A stretch of 64,000 bases of DNA from the NCBI RefSeq assembly GCF_032464895.1, contig NZ_JAWDIC010000005.1, positions 62,001-126,000 of the forward strand. Direction: 5' to 3'. This stretch comes from Phycicoccus sp. M110.8. GTDB lineage: Bacteria > Actinomycetota > Actinomycetes > Actinomycetales > Dermatophilaceae. Below the pieces are notes generated by a model. That model saw only the letters and a program-made list of their open reading frames with translations, was not told where the DNA came from and did no database searches. Numbering within the stretch: position 1 is the stretch's first letter; every line of letters begins with the position of its first letter. This document shows positions 53,417 through 63,358 of this stretch, piece by piece. The translations under genes were made by a program, and so were the position numbers.

Positions 53417-54301
53417 TCAGAGGTGTCGCGCCAGGAAGTCGGCCAGTACCCCCGCGAGCTGGTCGGGGTTCTCCTCGGCCATGTGGTGCCCGCTGTCGAT
53501 GCGGGCGGTCTCCACCGGGGCGTCGACCCAGTCCCGCCAGATCTCGGCCGGGTCGCCGTAGAGGTGCTCCATGTCGTCGTGCACCGACCAGGCGACGAGC
53601 GTCGGGCAGGCAATACGGTGCCCGCGCTCGCGGTCGGCCCGGTCGTGGGCGGCGTCGACGGACAGGCCCGCCCGGTAGTCCTCGAGCATGGCCCGCACCG
53701 TCGCCGGGTCGTGCAGCGCCGCGGACACGTAGGCGAAGCTCTCCGCCCCCATCGCCTCCTCCTTCGCCGGGTCGAGGCCGTACCAGGCGTCGGGGTCGGC
53801 GGTGATGACCCGTTCGGCGTGCGGGGAGCCGGCGAAGAAGAACCAGTGCCACCACTCCGTCGCGAACCTGGCGTCCGCCCGCTCGACGGCCTCCGCCATC
53901 GGGACGCCGTCGAGCACCCCGAGGGCCCGCACGTGCCCCGGATGGTCCAGCGCGCAGCGGTAGGCCACGCCCTGGCCCCGGTCGTGGCCCACCACGGCGA
54001 ACCCGTCGTGGCCCAGCACCTGCGCGAGGGCGACGACGTCGGCGGCCATGGCCCGGTCGGCATACACCTCGTGGTCCGCGTCCGGCTCGGGCTTGGCCGA
54101 GCGGCCGTAGCCCCGAAGGTCCGGGCAGATGACCGTGAAGCCGGCGGCGGCCAGCACCGGTGCCACGCGGTGCCAAGTGGTGTGGGCACGCGGGTGACCG
54201 TGCAGCAGGACCACGGCAGGCCCCTCGCCCCCGGAGCGGCCGTGCAGCCGGACCCCCGTCGCGAGCTCGCGCTCCCACTCCTCGAACCCCTCGAAGAACA
54301 T
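53417..54301 (-). CDS. alpha/beta-hydrolase, haloacetate-dehalogenase/epoxide-hydrolase type
   Basis: 294 residues. The oxyanion HGHPRAHTTWHRV, the nucleophile elbow VGHDRGQGVAYR with Asp in place of Ser, and the catalytic His in DSGHHMAEENP identify the Asp-nucleophile branch that includes fluoroacetate/haloacetate dehalogenases and epoxide hydrolases. The cap contains several Trp/His residues (TEWWHWFFF) that could bind halide. ATG at 54301; no strong ribosome-binding site. The long frame upstream is a shadow of the neighbours. Confidence 0.82.
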   Translation of the reverse strand: MFFEGFEEWERELATGVRLHGRSGGEGPAVVLLHGHPRAHTTWHRVAPVLAAAGFTVICPDLRGYGRSAKPEPDADHEVYADRAMAADVVALAQVLGHDGFAVVGHDRGQGVAYRCALDHPGHVRALGVLDGVPMAEAVERADARFATEWWHWFFFAGSPHAERVITADPDAWYGLDPAKEEAMGAESFAYVSAALHDPATVRAMLEDYRAGLSVDAAHDRADRERGHRIACPTLVAWSVHDDMEHLYGDPAEIWRDWVDAPVETARIDSGHHMAEENPDQLAGVLADFLARHL

Positions 54302-54412
54302 GCCCCGAGCCAACCAGAGGCCGGGACGTGGCGCCCGCCCGGTGGGCGTCGGGTGGCCGCCCGCGCAGCTCGACGGCCCGACGCCGTCCCGGGTCGGTGG
54401 TAGGAAGGCAGC

Positions 54413-54964
54413 GTGCCGATCCTGCCCAAGGAGCGCGACCCGCGGCTCATCACCATCCGCCGGGGAGGGACGCTCACCGACGAGCACCACCACCTCCTGG
54501 CCGAGTGGGCCCTGCAGTGCGCCGAGCACGTGCTGCCGCTGTTCGAGCGGGAGAGCCAGGACGGGCGCCCGCGCGAGGCCATCGAGACGGGCCGGGCGTG
54601 GATCCGTGGCGAGGTGCGGATGACGGTGGCGCACGACATGGCGTTCCAGGCGAACGCCGCGGGCCGCGGCCTGCCGGACGCCGCACGTTTCGCAGCCCTG
54701 TCCGCGGGCCAGGCAGTGGCCGTGGCGCACGTCGCCGCGCACGACCTCGGCGCGGCGGCCTACGCGATCAGGGCCGCCCGGGCGGCAGCGCAGGGGGACA
54801 AGGCTGCCGGCGACAAGGATGCCGGCGACACGGATGCCGGTGACGTGGCGGCCGCCGCGGAGCGGCAGTGGCAGCGCGACCGGCTGCCGGACGCCGTCCG
54901 CGACCTCGTCCTGGACGACCAGCGCGCCCGCAGCCCGATCTGCTGGAACGTCTTCGACGACTGA
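54413..54964 (+). CDS. putative immunity-protein-like protein
   Basis: 183 residues resembling a family annotated as putative immunity protein. It has the opening DPRLITIRRGGTLTDEHHHLLAEWA (in part), CAEHVLPLFE, and the conserved ALSAGQAVAVAHVAAHDLGAAAYAIRAA (in part). A 15-bp tandem repeat near 54795-54845 adds a Gly-Asp-Lys/Thr-Asp-Ala linker before the C-terminal helix. No toxin gene is beside it, so a true immunity role is unproven. GTG at 54413 with AGGAAGG upstream. Confidence 0.6.
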   Translation: MPILPKERDPRLITIRRGGTLTDEHHHLLAEWALQCAEHVLPLFERESQDGRPREAIETGRAWIRGEVRMTVAHDMAFQANAAGRGLPDAARFAALSAGQAVAVAHVAAHDLGAAAYAIRAARAAAQGDKAAGDKDAGDTDAGDVAAAAERQWQRDRLPDAVRDLVLDDQRARSPICWNVFDD

Positions 54965-54998
54965 GCAGAGCCACCATTCGCGACCGGGAGGACACGCC

Positions 54999-55397
54999 AT
55001 GAGGATCCGACTGACCAGCATCTACGTCGACGACCAGCGGGCCGCGCTCGACTTCTACACCTCGAAGCTCGGCTTCAGCGTGCACCACGACATCCCGCTC
55101 GGCGACGACTCCTGGCTCACGGTGGTGTCGCAGGAGGACCCCGACGGTCCGCAGCTGCTGCTCGAGCCGTCGGGCCACCCCGCCGTCGGGCCCTACCGCG
55201 CGGCGCTCGCCGCCGACGGCATACCGGCGATCCAGTTCGCGGTCGACGACGTGGCCGCCGAGCACGAGCGGCTCCTCGCGCTGGGGGTGCAGTTCACCCA
55301 GCCGCCGACCGACATCGGGCCGGCCGTGGTCGCGGTCCTCGACGACACGTGCGGCAACCTCGTCCAGCTCATCGCCGAGAAGCCGCCCACCGGCTAG
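54999..55397 (+). CDS. VOC (glyoxalase/bleomycin-resistance fold) protein
   Basis: 132 residues, one VOC module pair: LTSIYVDDQRAALDFYTSKLGF at the start, WLTVVSQEDPDGPQLLLEP, a central IPAIQFAVDDVAAEHERL, and DDTCGNLVQLI at the end with the metal-site-like Glu/His positions only partly present. Substrate unknown; relatives include resistance and isomerase enzymes. ATG at 54999 with GGGAGG 7-8 bases upstream. Confidence 0.85.
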   Translation: MRIRLTSIYVDDQRAALDFYTSKLGFSVHHDIPLGDDSWLTVVSQEDPDGPQLLLEPSGHPAVGPYRAALAADGIPAIQFAVDDVAAEHERLLALGVQFTQPPTDIGPAVVAVLDDTCGNLVQLIAEKPPTG

Positions 55398-55427
55398 GCC
55401 GCGGGTCGGCCCCGGGCCGCCTCCCGC

Positions 55428-56246
55428 TCAGCCGTCACGCCAGCGCGAGGTGGGGCGCCACCCGAGCACGCGCTCGGCCCTCGAGCAGTCGAACGCACCA
55501 GCCGTGCCGGTCAGCGGCGCCCGGAGCTCGGTGTCGGGGAAGTGCTCGCGCAGCAGCTCCTCGACCGGCCGGACCACGCGCGTCTCGTCCGAGGCGACGA
55601 GCACCGCCTCGTACCCGGAGTGCTCCGGCCGGGGGTCCAGGGCGAGCAGGCAGGCACGGGCCGCGTCCGCGAGGTCGACGTAACCCCACAGGTTGCGTGC
55701 GCCCTCCTGCTCGGGGACGGCGTCGACGAGGTCGCGCACCTCCTGTCGCGACAGGATCCAGTGGAACCGCAGGGCCGTCACGGTCATGCCGCGCCGCGCG
55801 TACATCTGCCCGATCCGCTCGAGCAGGTCCTTGGTGAGCGCGTACGGGTCGAGGTACTGCAGCGGGCTGTCCTCGTCGACCGGGACGTACGGCTGGGCGA
55901 GCGGCTCGGGCGAGAACGCGGTGCCGTAGATGGCGCCGCTCGAGGCGAGGACGGCCGTGCGGACCCCGGCGGTCCAGGCCTGCTCGAGCGCGGTGAACGT
56001 CGTCAGGGTGTTGGTGCGCACGAGGTCCGTGGGGTCGACGTCCTCGGGGCTCGGTATGCCGGCGCAGTGCACGACCGCGTCGCAGCCGGCCACCGAGCGG
56101 GCCACGGCCCCGGGGTCGAGGAGGTCCACCCGGGCCGAGGGCGACCCGGCGACGTCCGCCCCGACCACCTCGTGGCCGGCGGCCAGCAGCTGCCGGCACA
56201 CCTCGGCGCCCAGCCTGCCCTCCGAACCGCTCACCCACACGCGCAT
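55428..56246 (-). CDS. NAD-dependent epimerase/dehydratase (extended SDR)
   Basis: 272 residues. The N-terminal nucleotide-binding segment [18 protein letters not shown] replaces the usual TGxxGxxG by SGSEGRLG. The active-site Ser is in LASSGAIYG and the Tyr/Lys pair in [10 protein letters not shown]. It acts on a nucleotide-sugar or similar hydroxy compound in this family; substrate unknown. ATG at 56246; TAGCGT (plus-strand 56255-56260) ends 8 bases before it, so it may be leaderless. Diverges from the VOC gene at 56363. Confidence 0.83.
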   Translation of the reverse strand: MRVWVSGSEGRLGAEVCRQLLAAGHEVVGADVAGSPSARVDLLDPGAVARSVAGCDAVVHCAGIPSPEDVDPTDLVRTNTLTTFTALEQAWTAGVRTAVLASSGAIYGTAFSPEPLAQPYVPVDEDSPLQYLDPYALTKDLLERIGQMYARRGMTVTALRFHWILSRQEVRDLVDAVPEQEGARNLWGYVDLADAARACLLALDPRPEHSGYEAVLVASDETRVVRPVEELLREHFPDTELRAPLTGTAGAFDCSRAERVLGWRPTSRWRDG

Positions 56247-56362
56247 GTGTCGCCACGCTACCCACGGACGGCAAAACTCGTTGCCCGGGCGGGCGGCGCC
56301 ACCTAGCGTCGTCGGACGGGTCGGCGCCGCACCGCCGGCCGTTCCGACGAGAGGGGACCACC

Positions 56363-57121
56363 GTGGGGACCGAGCTGCGCGCGCTGTGCTTCGACGCCGA
56401 GGACCCGGCCGGCCTGGGACGCTTCTGGGGGGCGCTGCTCGGCTGGGACCGCGCCCGAAGTCCGGGCGACGGGCCGGCGCGAGAGCGCACGGCCGGCGAC
56501 GCCGTGGAGCTGGTCCCGACCGAGCCGACGGGCTTCCGGCTGCGGTTCGAGCCCGCGCGGGGACCCAGGGTGGTCCGCGACCGGTTGCACCTGCACCTCA
56601 CGAGTGCCTCGGTCGAGGACCAGGACGCGACGGTGGCACGGGCCGTCGAGCTCGGGGCGCGTCACCTCGACGTCGGCCAGCTGCCCGAGGAGGGGCACGT
56701 GGTCCTGCAGGACCCCGAGGGGAACGAGCTGTGCGTCCTCGAGCCCGGCAACCGGTTCCTCGCCGAGTGCGGCTTCCTCGCCGAGGTGACGTGCGACGGG
56801 ACGCGCGCGGTCGGGCAGTTCTGGAGCGAGGCCCTCGGCTGGCCGCTGGTGTGGGACCAGGACGAGGAGACCTCCATCCGGCCCCCCGGCGGCAGCACCA
56901 ACATCTCCTGGGGCGGGCCGCCCGTCGAGCCCAAGGTCGGCCGCAACCGCCAGCACCTCGAGCTGGTCGCCCCCGACGACGAGCTCACCGCAGCGGTCGA
57001 CCGCCTCGTCTCCCTGGGTGCGACAGTCCTGCGCGCCGAGCCCGGGCCCGACGGTCGCAGGGTCCTCGCCGACCCCGACGGCAACGAGCTCACCCTCGTC
57101 GTCGCGTCGGCGCTGCAGTAG
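56363..57121 (+). CDS. two-module VOC-fold protein
   Basis: 252 residues with two glyoxalase-like halves (about 1-130 and 131-252). Each has the actinobacterial glyoxalase_6 pattern of an opening [21 protein letters not shown] or [21 protein letters not shown] (some in part) and a closing [12 protein letters not shown] or [11 protein letters not shown]. Function unknown. GTG at 56363 with GAGAGGGG upstream. TAGCGT near 56303 may be the -10. Confidence 0.8.
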   Translation: MGTELRALCFDAEDPAGLGRFWGALLGWDRARSPGDGPARERTAGDAVELVPTEPTGFRLRFEPARGPRVVRDRLHLHLTSASVEDQDATVARAVELGARHLDVGQLPEEGHVVLQDPEGNELCVLEPGNRFLAECGFLAEVTCDGTRAVGQFWSEALGWPLVWDQDEETSIRPPGGSTNISWGGPPVEPKVGRNRQHLELVAPDDELTAAVDRLVSLGATVLRAEPGPDGRRVLADPDGNELTLVVASALQ

Positions 57122-57171
57122 GGGGCCGGTCCGGACCGCGGTGCGGCGTCGGGGGCCACCGCCCGACCCGG

Positions 57172-57177
57172 CACAAT
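57172..57177 (+). promoter_or_regulatory. -10 box of leaderless hisI promoter
   Basis: CACAAT ends 6 bases before the GTG of hisI. The same hexamer recurs as the -10 candidate of the HGxxPAAW gene (59695-59700). Confidence 0.45.
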
Positions 57178-57183
57178 GGCGGG

Positions 57184-57552
57184 GTGACCTCCCCTGCCGC
57201 CCTCGACCCCGCCATCGCCGACCGCCTCAAGCGCGACGCCCACGGCCTGGTCGCCGCGGTCGTCCAGCAGCACGACACCGGCGAGGTGCTCATGCTGGGC
57301 TGGATGGACGACGAGGCGCTGCGCCGGACCCTCACCGAGGGCCGCGTGACGTTCTGGTCGCGCAGCCGCGAGGAGTACTGGCGCAAGGGCGACACGAGCG
57401 GCCACCACCAGCGGGTCCAGTCGGTGGCGCTCGACTGCGACGGCGACGCGCTGCTCGTGCGGGTCGACCAGGTCGGCGCCGCCTGCCACACCGGCGCGCG
57501 CACCTGCTTCGACGAGGGTGACCTCGGGGCGAGGCCGTATGCCGGTGAGTGA
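57184..57552 (+). CDS. hisI: phosphoribosyl-AMP cyclohydrolase
   Basis: Third step of histidine synthesis, opening the adenine ring of phosphoribosyl-AMP. The 122-residue product has the zinc/magnesium motifs: [10 protein letters not shown], the core [17 protein letters not shown], and [26 protein letters not shown] (some in part) with the conserved Asp and Cys ligands. It is the stand-alone form; HisE is separate at 11 kb. Leaderless GTG at 57184. Its 3' end overlaps trpE by 14 bases, linking histidine and tryptophan genes in one unit. Confidence 0.95.
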   Translation: MTSPAALDPAIADRLKRDAHGLVAAVVQQHDTGEVLMLGWMDDEALRRTLTEGRVTFWSRSREEYWRKGDTSGHHQRVQSVALDCDGDALLVRVDQVGAACHTGARTCFDEGDLGARPYAGE

Positions 57553-59098
57553 CGTCAGCCCGGACCTCGCCTTCGGTGCGACCTGGCCGAGCCTGGACAC
57601 CTTCTCGGTGCTCGCCCAGGACCGCCGGGTCATCCCGGTGGTGCGCCGTCTCATGGCCGATGCCGAGACGCCGGTCGGGGTGTACCGCAAGCTCGCCCAG
57701 GACCGCCCGGGCACGTTCCTGCTGGAGTCGGCGGAGCACGGGGGAGTCTGGTCGCGCTACTCGATAGTGGGGGCAGCCAGCCGTGCCACGCTGACCGAGC
57801 GCGGCGGCGAGGCCCTCTGGCTGGGCGAGCCCCCGGTCGGCGTGCCCACCGGCGGCAACCCGCTGGAGGCGCTGCGCGACACCGTCGCGGCGCTCGCCAC
57901 CGAGCCGGTCGAGGGCCTGCCGCCGCTGACCGGCGGCATGGTCGGCGCCATCACGTACGACGCGGTCCGCCGCTGGGAGCGGGTCCCCGACACCAACCCC
58001 GACGTCCTCGACGTGCCGGAGCTGGCGATGATGCTCGCCACCGACCTGGCCGTGCTCGACCACGCCGACGGGTCGCTGCTGCTCGTGGCGAACGCCGTCA
58101 ACTACGACGCCACCGACGAGCGGGTCGAGCAGGCGTGGGCCGACGCGGTCGCCCGGCTCGACGCGATGACCGCCGACCTGGCCGCAGCGGCCCCGTCCAC
58201 GGTCGCCACCGTCGACCCGGACGCCTTCGACCGCGCCCGGCAGGGCGTCACGAGCAACACCACCCAGTCGGACTTCGAGCAGATGGTGCAGGACGCCAAG
58301 GAGGACATCCGCGCCGGCGAGGTGTTCCAGGTCGTCCTCTCCCAGCGGTTCTCGACCCCCTGCCCGGCCGACGCCCTGGACGTCTACCGGGCGCTGCGGA
58401 CCGCGAACCCCAGCCCGTACATGTACCTGCTGCGCCTGCCGCACCCCGACGGCGGCTCCTACGACGTCGTCGGGTCCTCGCCGGAGGCGCTGGTCAAGGT
58501 CACCGGCCGCCGCGCGATCACGCACCCGATCGCCGGGTCGCGGCCCCGCGGCAAGACGCCCGAGGAGGACCTCGCGCTGGCCGAGGACCTGCTCGCCGAC
58601 CCCAAGGAGCGGTCCGAGCACGTCATGCTCGTCGACCTCGGGCGCAACGACCTGCAGCGCGTGTGCGAGCCGGGGACGGTCGACGTCGTCGAGTTCATGA
58701 ACGTCCGCCGCTACTCGCACGTGACCCACCTGGAGTCCACGGTGGTGGGCGACATCCGCCCGGGCTGCACGGCATACGACGTCCTGCGGGCGACGTTCCC
58801 GGCGGGCACGCTGTCGGGCGCACCCAAGCCGCGCGCGCTCAGCCTCATCGAGCACTACGAACCCAGCCGGCGCGGCGTCTACGGCGGCGTCGTCGGCTAC
58901 CTCGACTTCCACGGAGACCTCGACATGGCCATCGCGATCCGGACCGCCCTCGTCAAGGACGGCACCGCGCACGTCCAGGCCGGGGCCGGCATCGTCGCCG
59001 ACTCGGTGCCGACGACGGAGTACGAGGAGACGGTCAACAAGGCGGCTGCCGCCCTGCGTGCCGTCGCCACCGCCTCGGCCCTGCGGACCGTCCGGTGA
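57539..59098 (+). CDS. trpE: anthranilate synthase component I
   Basis: Converts chorismate to anthranilate using ammonia from a glutaminase partner (trpG is not in the window). The 519 residues include the tryptophan feedback motif LLES (61-64) and the catalytic chorismate-binding domain (about 245-510) with [33 protein letters not shown] and [12 protein letters not shown] at 57539 lies inside hisI (14-base overlap); GTG at 57545 is an alternative. No leader peptide or attenuator precedes it because the two genes overlap. Confidence 0.95.
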   Translation: MPVSDVSPDLAFGATWPSLDTFSVLAQDRRVIPVVRRLMADAETPVGVYRKLAQDRPGTFLLESAEHGGVWSRYSIVGAASRATLTERGGEALWLGEPPVGVPTGGNPLEALRDTVAALATEPVEGLPPLTGGMVGAITYDAVRRWERVPDTNPDVLDVPELAMMLATDLAVLDHADGSLLLVANAVNYDATDERVEQAWADAVARLDAMTADLAAAAPSTVATVDPDAFDRARQGVTSNTTQSDFEQMVQDAKEDIRAGEVFQVVLSQRFSTPCPADALDVYRALRTANPSPYMYLLRLPHPDGGSYDVVGSSPEALVKVTGRRAITHPIAGSRPRGKTPEEDLALAEDLLADPKERSEHVMLVDLGRNDLQRVCEPGTVDVVEFMNVRRYSHVTHLESTVVGDIRPGCTAYDVLRATFPAGTLSGAPKPRALSLIEHYEPSRRGVYGGVVGYLDFHGDLDMAIAIRTALVKDGTAHVQAGAGIVADSVPTTEYEETVNKAAAALRAVATASALRTVR

Positions 59099-59694
59099 GG
59101 CGGCTGCGCCCGACGGGCAAGCTCTTCGTCGTCCTGCTGGCCCTCGCCTCCTCGCTGGTGCTGCTCGCCAGCGGCGGCCGCACGTGGGTCTCCGGCACCG
59201 TCGACGACGCCGTGCTCGGCGCCAGCCGGATCGACGCCACCGGCACCGAGGTCGCCTCCGGCGTCGTCGCCCTGGCGCTGGTCGCCCTCGCGGCAGCGGT
59301 CGCCAGCACGACGAGCGGACCGGTCCTGCGGCGGGTCACCCTCGCGGTGGTCGCGCTGGCGGCCGTCGCCGAGGGGTACGTCGTGGCCCGGGTCGCGTTC
59401 GACCCGTCCGGGGCGCTGGGGTCCGTGGCCGCCCGCAGTGCCGGTCGCACGGGCACCCTCGAGACCCACTCGAGCGCGACGGCGTGGCCGTGGGTCGACC
59501 TGGTGGCCTGCGTCCTGCTCCTCGTGGCCGCCGTCGGCGGGTGGGTCGGCGCACCGGGCTGGCGCGGGCTCGGCGCCCGGTACGAGACGCCGACCACCAC
59601 GGCAGGGCCCCGCGGCCAGCGCGTGGGCACCGACTGGGACCGTCTGGACGCCGGCGAGGACCCGACGGTGCGCGACGACACCCGGACCACCTGA
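59095..59694 (+). CDS. Trp-operon-associated membrane protein
   Basis: 199 residues. Four hydrophobic helices with an extracytoplasmic loop after the first (RTWVSGTVDD) match the family found inside actinobacterial trp operons (Trp_oprn_chp). Function not established; a role in transport or a membrane anchor is possible. The GTG overlaps the trpE stop (GTGA). The C-terminal 40 residues are hydrophilic. Confidence 0.85.
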   Translation: MRRLRPTGKLFVVLLALASSLVLLASGGRTWVSGTVDDAVLGASRIDATGTEVASGVVALALVALAAAVASTTSGPVLRRVTLAVVALAAVAEGYVVARVAFDPSGALGSVAARSAGRTGTLETHSSATAWPWVDLVACVLLLVAAVGGWVGAPGWRGLGARYETPTTTAGPRGQRVGTDWDRLDAGEDPTVRDDTRTT

Positions 59695-59746
59695 CACAAT
59701 GGCACCAGTACCCAGCAGCACCACGACCTCCAGGAGCCCGAGCCCC

Positions 59747-60001
59747 ATGGCAGAAGAAGCCCACGAAGACCACGGCCACAGCATCGCCGCCTGGACCGGG
59801 GTGGGCGTCATCCTCGTCGGGAGCGCCCTGGCGTCCGTGGCCGTCGCCATCGCCAACGTCGCGCTGTTCGTCGTGGGCATCGTGATCTGCCTCGTCGGCG
59901 CCGTCGCGGGCAAGGTCCTCTCCATGGCCGGCTACGGCGCCAAGACCGTCGTCGGTCCCGACTCGCCCGACACCACCAAGCCCGAGCTCGGCATCCACTG
60001 A
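59747..60001 (+). CDS. HGxxPAAW-motif small membrane protein
   Basis: 84 residues. HGHSIAAW at about 9-16 matches the HGxxPAAW family motif, with Ile in the Pro position. Two hydrophobic helices follow, then a polar C-terminus. The family is actinobacterial and typically sits between trpE and trpC; function unknown. ATG at 59747 with CAGGAG about 12 bases upstream. A CACAAT -10 candidate at 59695-59700 suggests an extra promoter inside the operon. Confidence 0.8.
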   Translation: MAEEAHEDHGHSIAAWTGVGVILVGSALASVAVAIANVALFVVGIVICLVGAVAGKVLSMAGYGAKTVVGPDSPDTTKPELGIH

Positions 60002-60005
60002 CACC

Positions 60006-60425
60006 GTGAGCGTCGCCACCGGCAGCGTGGCGCCCGCCGGCGTGCGGGCCCCGTTGCTGGTGGGCGCCGGGGGAGCGGCACTCGCGGCGGCACTGCTCCT
60101 GCGCGACCCGCACCAGCCCGGCTCGTGGGGTGTGTGCCCGTTCCTGCTGGTCACCGGGGTGCCGTGCCCGGCGTGCGGCGGCCTGCGCGCGACGCACGAC
60201 CTGCTCACCGGGAACGTGGGCGCGGCGCTGTCCAGCAACGCGTATGCCGTGGGCACCGCGGTCCTCGTCGCCGTGGCGTACGTCTCGTGGCTGGCAGCAG
60301 CCGCCCGCGGTCGCCGGCCGGCCTGGGCCGCGCGGCTGTCCGTGGCCGGTCCGGTCTGGGCCCTCGGCCTGCTCGCCTTCGGGGTGCTGCGCCTGCTGCC
60401 CGCCCTGTCCGTTCTGCGACCCTGA
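60006..60425 (+). CDS. DUF2752 membrane protein
   Basis: 139 residues. Three to four hydrophobic helices surround the DUF2752 hallmark [26 protein letters not shown] (in part) with three conserved cysteines. Function unknown; the cysteines suggest metal or redox binding. GTG at 60006, four bases after the HGxxPAAW stop. Third unexplained membrane protein between trpE and trpC. Confidence 0.85.
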   Translation: MSVATGSVAPAGVRAPLLVGAGGAALAAALLLRDPHQPGSWGVCPFLLVTGVPCPACGGLRATHDLLTGNVGAALSSNAYAVGTAVLVAVAYVSWLAAAARGRRPAWAARLSVAGPVWALGLLAFGVLRLLPALSVLRP

Positions 60426-60449
60426 CGCCGTCCGCCCAGCCCCGCTGGT

Positions 60450-60455
60450 TAGCCT
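60450..60455 (+). promoter_or_regulatory. -10 box of leaderless trpC promoter
   Basis: TAGCCT ends 7 bases before the ATG of trpC, so trpCBA can be transcribed apart from trpE. Confidence 0.5.
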
Positions 60456-60462
60456 GTCGTCC

Positions 60463-61254
60463 ATGGCCACCGTCCTCGATGCGATCGTCGCCGGCGTGCG
60501 CGAGGACCTCGCGGCACGCGTGGCAGCGACCCCTCGGGACGTCGTCGAGCGTCTCGCCTCCGACGTCCCCGCCGCCCTCGACGCCGAGTCGGCCCTGCGC
60601 CGTCCCGGCCTGTCGCTCATCGCGGAGGTCAAGCGGTCCAGCCCGAGCAAGGGCGAGCTGGCCACCATCGCCGACCCGGCCGCCCTGGCCGCCGACTACG
60701 AGGCGGGTGGGGCCACGGCGGTGAGCGTGCTGACCGAGCAGCGCCGTTTCGGCGGGTCGCTGGCCGACCTCGACGCCGTCCGAGCCGCCGTGGGGATCCC
60801 CGTGCTGCGCAAGGACTTCATGGTCGAGGACTACCAGCTGTTCGAGGCCCGCGCGCACGGCGCCGACATCATCCTGCTCATCGTGGCGGCACTGCCGCAG
60901 GCCGACCTGGTGCGCATGCACGCCCTGGCGCGCGAGCTCGGCATGACCGCCCTCGTGGAGGTCCACGACGAGGACGAGACCCGTCGCGCGCTCGACGCCG
61001 GCGCCACCGTCGTGGGGGTCAACGCCCGCAACCTCAAGACCCTGGACGTCGACCCCGACACGTTCGGCCGCCTCGCCGGCCTCGTCCCGGACGGCGTCGT
61101 CCGGGTCGCGGAGTCCGGCGTCTCCGGCCCGCAGGACGCGGCCCGCTACGCAGCCGAGGGGGCTGACGCCGTCCTCGTCGGCGAGGCGCTGGTCCGCGGC
61201 GCCGACCCCCGCCGGGCCGCGCACGACATCATCACCGCCGGCGCGCCGGCGTGA
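60463..61254 (+). CDS. trpC: indole-3-glycerol phosphate synthase
   Basis: Closes the indole ring of tryptophan. The 263-residue barrel has [13 protein letters not shown] (about 52-64, catalytic Glu and Lys), [31 protein letters not shown] and the C-terminal phosphate loop [12 protein letters not shown] at 60463, apparently leaderless. trpD and trpF are not in the window; in actinobacteria a bifunctional PriA often replaces trpF. Confidence 0.95.
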   Translation: MATVLDAIVAGVREDLAARVAATPRDVVERLASDVPAALDAESALRRPGLSLIAEVKRSSPSKGELATIADPAALAADYEAGGATAVSVLTEQRRFGGSLADLDAVRAAVGIPVLRKDFMVEDYQLFEARAHGADIILLIVAALPQADLVRMHALARELGMTALVEVHDEDETRRALDAGATVVGVNARNLKTLDVDPDTFGRLAGLVPDGVVRVAESGVSGPQDAARYAAEGADAVLVGEALVRGADPRRAAHDIITAGAPA

Positions 61255-61273
61255 CCGCGACGGAGGAGACCTC

Positions 61274-62545
61274 GTGACGGACCTCAGACCCCACCCCGTG
61301 CTGCGGCCGGGCCGCTTCGGCGACTTCGGCGGCCGCTACGTCCCCGAGGCGCTCATCCCCGCGCTGGAGGAGCTCGACGAGGCCCGTCGCAAGGCGATGG
61401 TCGACCCCGGGTTCCTCGGCGAGCTCGAGCGGCTGCACCGCACGTACACCGGTCGCCCGAGCATCATCACCGAGGTGCCCCGGTTCGCCGAGCACGCCGG
61501 CGGTGCCCGGGTCATCCTCAAGCGCGAGGACCTCAACCACACCGGCTCGCACAAGATCAACAACGTCCTGGCCCAGGCCCTGCTCACCATGCGCATGGGG
61601 AAGACCCGCGTCATCGCCGAGACCGGTGCCGGCCAGCACGGCGTCGCCACGGCCACGGCTGCGGCGCTCATGGGGCTCGAGTGCGTCATCTACATGGGCA
61701 AGGTCGACACCGAGCGGCAGGCGCTCAACGTCGCCCGCATGCGGATGCTCGGGGCCGAGGTGCACGCGGTCGACACCGGCAGCGCCACCCTCAAGGACGC
61801 CATCAACGAGGCGATGCGCGACTGGGTGACCAACGTCGGTCACACCCACTACATCCTGGGCACCGTCACGGGTCCCCACCCGTTCCCGGAGATGGTCCGC
61901 GACTTCCACCGCATCATCGGCGTCGAGGCGCGGGCGCAGGTGCTCGACAGCGTGGGCCGGCTGCCCGACGCCGTGCTTGCCTGCGTCGGCGGCGGCTCGA
62001 ACGCCATGGGCATCTTCCACCGGTTCCTCGACGACGCCGACGTGCGCCTGATCGGCATCGAGGCCGGGGGAGAGGGCATCGAGGGCGGGCGCCACGCTGC
62101 CCGGTTCGCCGCGAGCTCGCCCGGGGTGCTGCACGGGACGTTCAGCTACCTCATGCAGGACGACGACGGCCAGACGCTGGAGTCGCACTCGATCTCGGCC
62201 GGGCTCGACTACCCCAGCGTGGGTCCCGAGCACGCCTACCTGCGCGACACCGGCCGCGCGGAGTACCGCTACGCCACCGACGAGCAGGCGATGCGCGCGT
62301 TCGAGCTGCTCTGCCGCACCGAGGGCATCATCCCGGCGATCGAGTCCGCCCACGCCCTCGCCGGGGCGATCGAGGTCGGCCGCGAGCTCGGCCCCGACGC
62401 CGTGCTGCTCGTCAACCTCTCGGGCCGCGGCGACAAGGACATGCACACGGCCGCGGAGTACTTCGGCCTCATCGACGGCGACGCGGTCCCGAGCGGCACG
62501 GCCGACGAGCCGCGCGCCGAGGGCGACGGGAGGACCCAGCTGTGA
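61274..62545 (+). CDS. trpB: tryptophan synthase beta subunit
   Basis: PLP enzyme joining indole and serine to tryptophan. The 423 residues carry the PLP lysine (Lys94) in [30 protein letters not shown], the phosphate loop [10 protein letters not shown] and the closing [13 protein letters not shown] hydrophilic tail of about 25 residues follows. GTG at 61274 with GGAGG about 8 bases upstream; 19 bases after trpC. Overlaps trpA by GTGA for co-translation of the alpha2beta2 complex. Confidence 0.97.
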   Translation: MTDLRPHPVLRPGRFGDFGGRYVPEALIPALEELDEARRKAMVDPGFLGELERLHRTYTGRPSIITEVPRFAEHAGGARVILKREDLNHTGSHKINNVLAQALLTMRMGKTRVIAETGAGQHGVATATAAALMGLECVIYMGKVDTERQALNVARMRMLGAEVHAVDTGSATLKDAINEAMRDWVTNVGHTHYILGTVTGPHPFPEMVRDFHRIIGVEARAQVLDSVGRLPDAVLACVGGGSNAMGIFHRFLDDADVRLIGIEAGGEGIEGGRHAARFAASSPGVLHGTFSYLMQDDDGQTLESHSISAGLDYPSVGPEHAYLRDTGRAEYRYATDEQAMRAFELLCRTEGIIPAIESAHALAGAIEVGRELGPDAVLLVNLSGRGDKDMHTAAEYFGLIDGDAVPSGTADEPRAEGDGRTQL

Positions 62546-63357
62546 GCACGACCACCGACATCGGGGTGGGCGGGGTCCTGGCCCGCTGCCGCGAGGAGAA
62601 CCGCGCAGCCCTCGTCGGCTACCTGCCCGTCGGCTTCCCGTCGGTCGAGGGCTCGGTCGCCGCGATGGTGGCGATGGTCGAGGCCGGCGTCGACATCGTC
62701 GAGGTGGGCATCCCCTACAGCGACCCGCTCATGGACGGGCCCACCATCGCGTATGCCGCCGACCAGGCCCTCAAGCACGGGGTCCACGTCCGCGACGTCT
62801 TCACCGCGACCCGCGCGGTGCGCGACGCCGGGGCGCCCCCGCTGGTCATGTCGTACTGGAACCTCGTGCTCAAGCACGGCCCCCGGCGCTTCGCCCAGGA
62901 CCTCGCGGCCGCCGGCGGCGCCGGCATGATCACCCCCGACCTCATCCCGGACGAGGCCGGCGAGTGGATCGCCGCCAGCGACGAGACGGGGCTCGACCGC
63001 GTCTTCCTGGTCGCCCCCAGCTCCACCCCCGAGCGCATCGCGGCGGTCACCGACCAGTGCCGTGGCTTCGTCTACGCCGTGTCGCACATGGGCGTCACCG
63101 GTGCCCGCACGGCCATGGGGGACGCTGCCCGGGTCGTCGTGGAGCGGACCAAGGCCGTCACGGACAAGCCGGTGTGCGTCGGCCTCGGTGTCTCCGGCGG
63201 CGCGCAGGCGGCGGAGGTCGCGGCATACGCGGACGGTGTCATCGTGGGCTCCGCCCTCGTGCGGTGCCTCACGGACGCACCCGACGAGCAGTCCGGCATC
63301 GAGGCCCTCCGGTCCCTGGTCGGCGAGCTCGCCGAAGGCGTGCGGAGCGGGCGCTGA
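62542..63357 (+). CDS. trpA: tryptophan synthase alpha subunit
   Basis: Splits indole-3-glycerol phosphate to indole, channelled to TrpB. The 271-residue barrel has catalytic Glu54 in [17 protein letters not shown] and Asp65, plus [21 protein letters not shown] and the phosphate loop [10 protein letters not shown]. The GTG overlaps the trpB stop. Followed one base later by the MauE-like gene, so the operon continues. Confidence 0.97.
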   Translation: MSTTTDIGVGGVLARCREENRAALVGYLPVGFPSVEGSVAAMVAMVEAGVDIVEVGIPYSDPLMDGPTIAYAADQALKHGVHVRDVFTATRAVRDAGAPPLVMSYWNLVLKHGPRRFAQDLAAAGGAGMITPDLIPDEAGEWIAASDETGLDRVFLVAPSSTPERIAAVTDQCRGFVYAVSHMGVTGARTAMGDAARVVVERTKAVTDKPVCVGLGVSGGAQAAEVAAYADGVIVGSALVRCLTDAPDEQSGIEALRSLVGELAEGVRSGR

Positions 63358-63358
63358 G

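Noticed and set aside
57121-57538. trp attenuator or T-box before trpE
   Set aside because: trpE starts inside hisI, leaving no leader; no Trp-rich leader ORF or T-box pattern was seen ahead of hisI.
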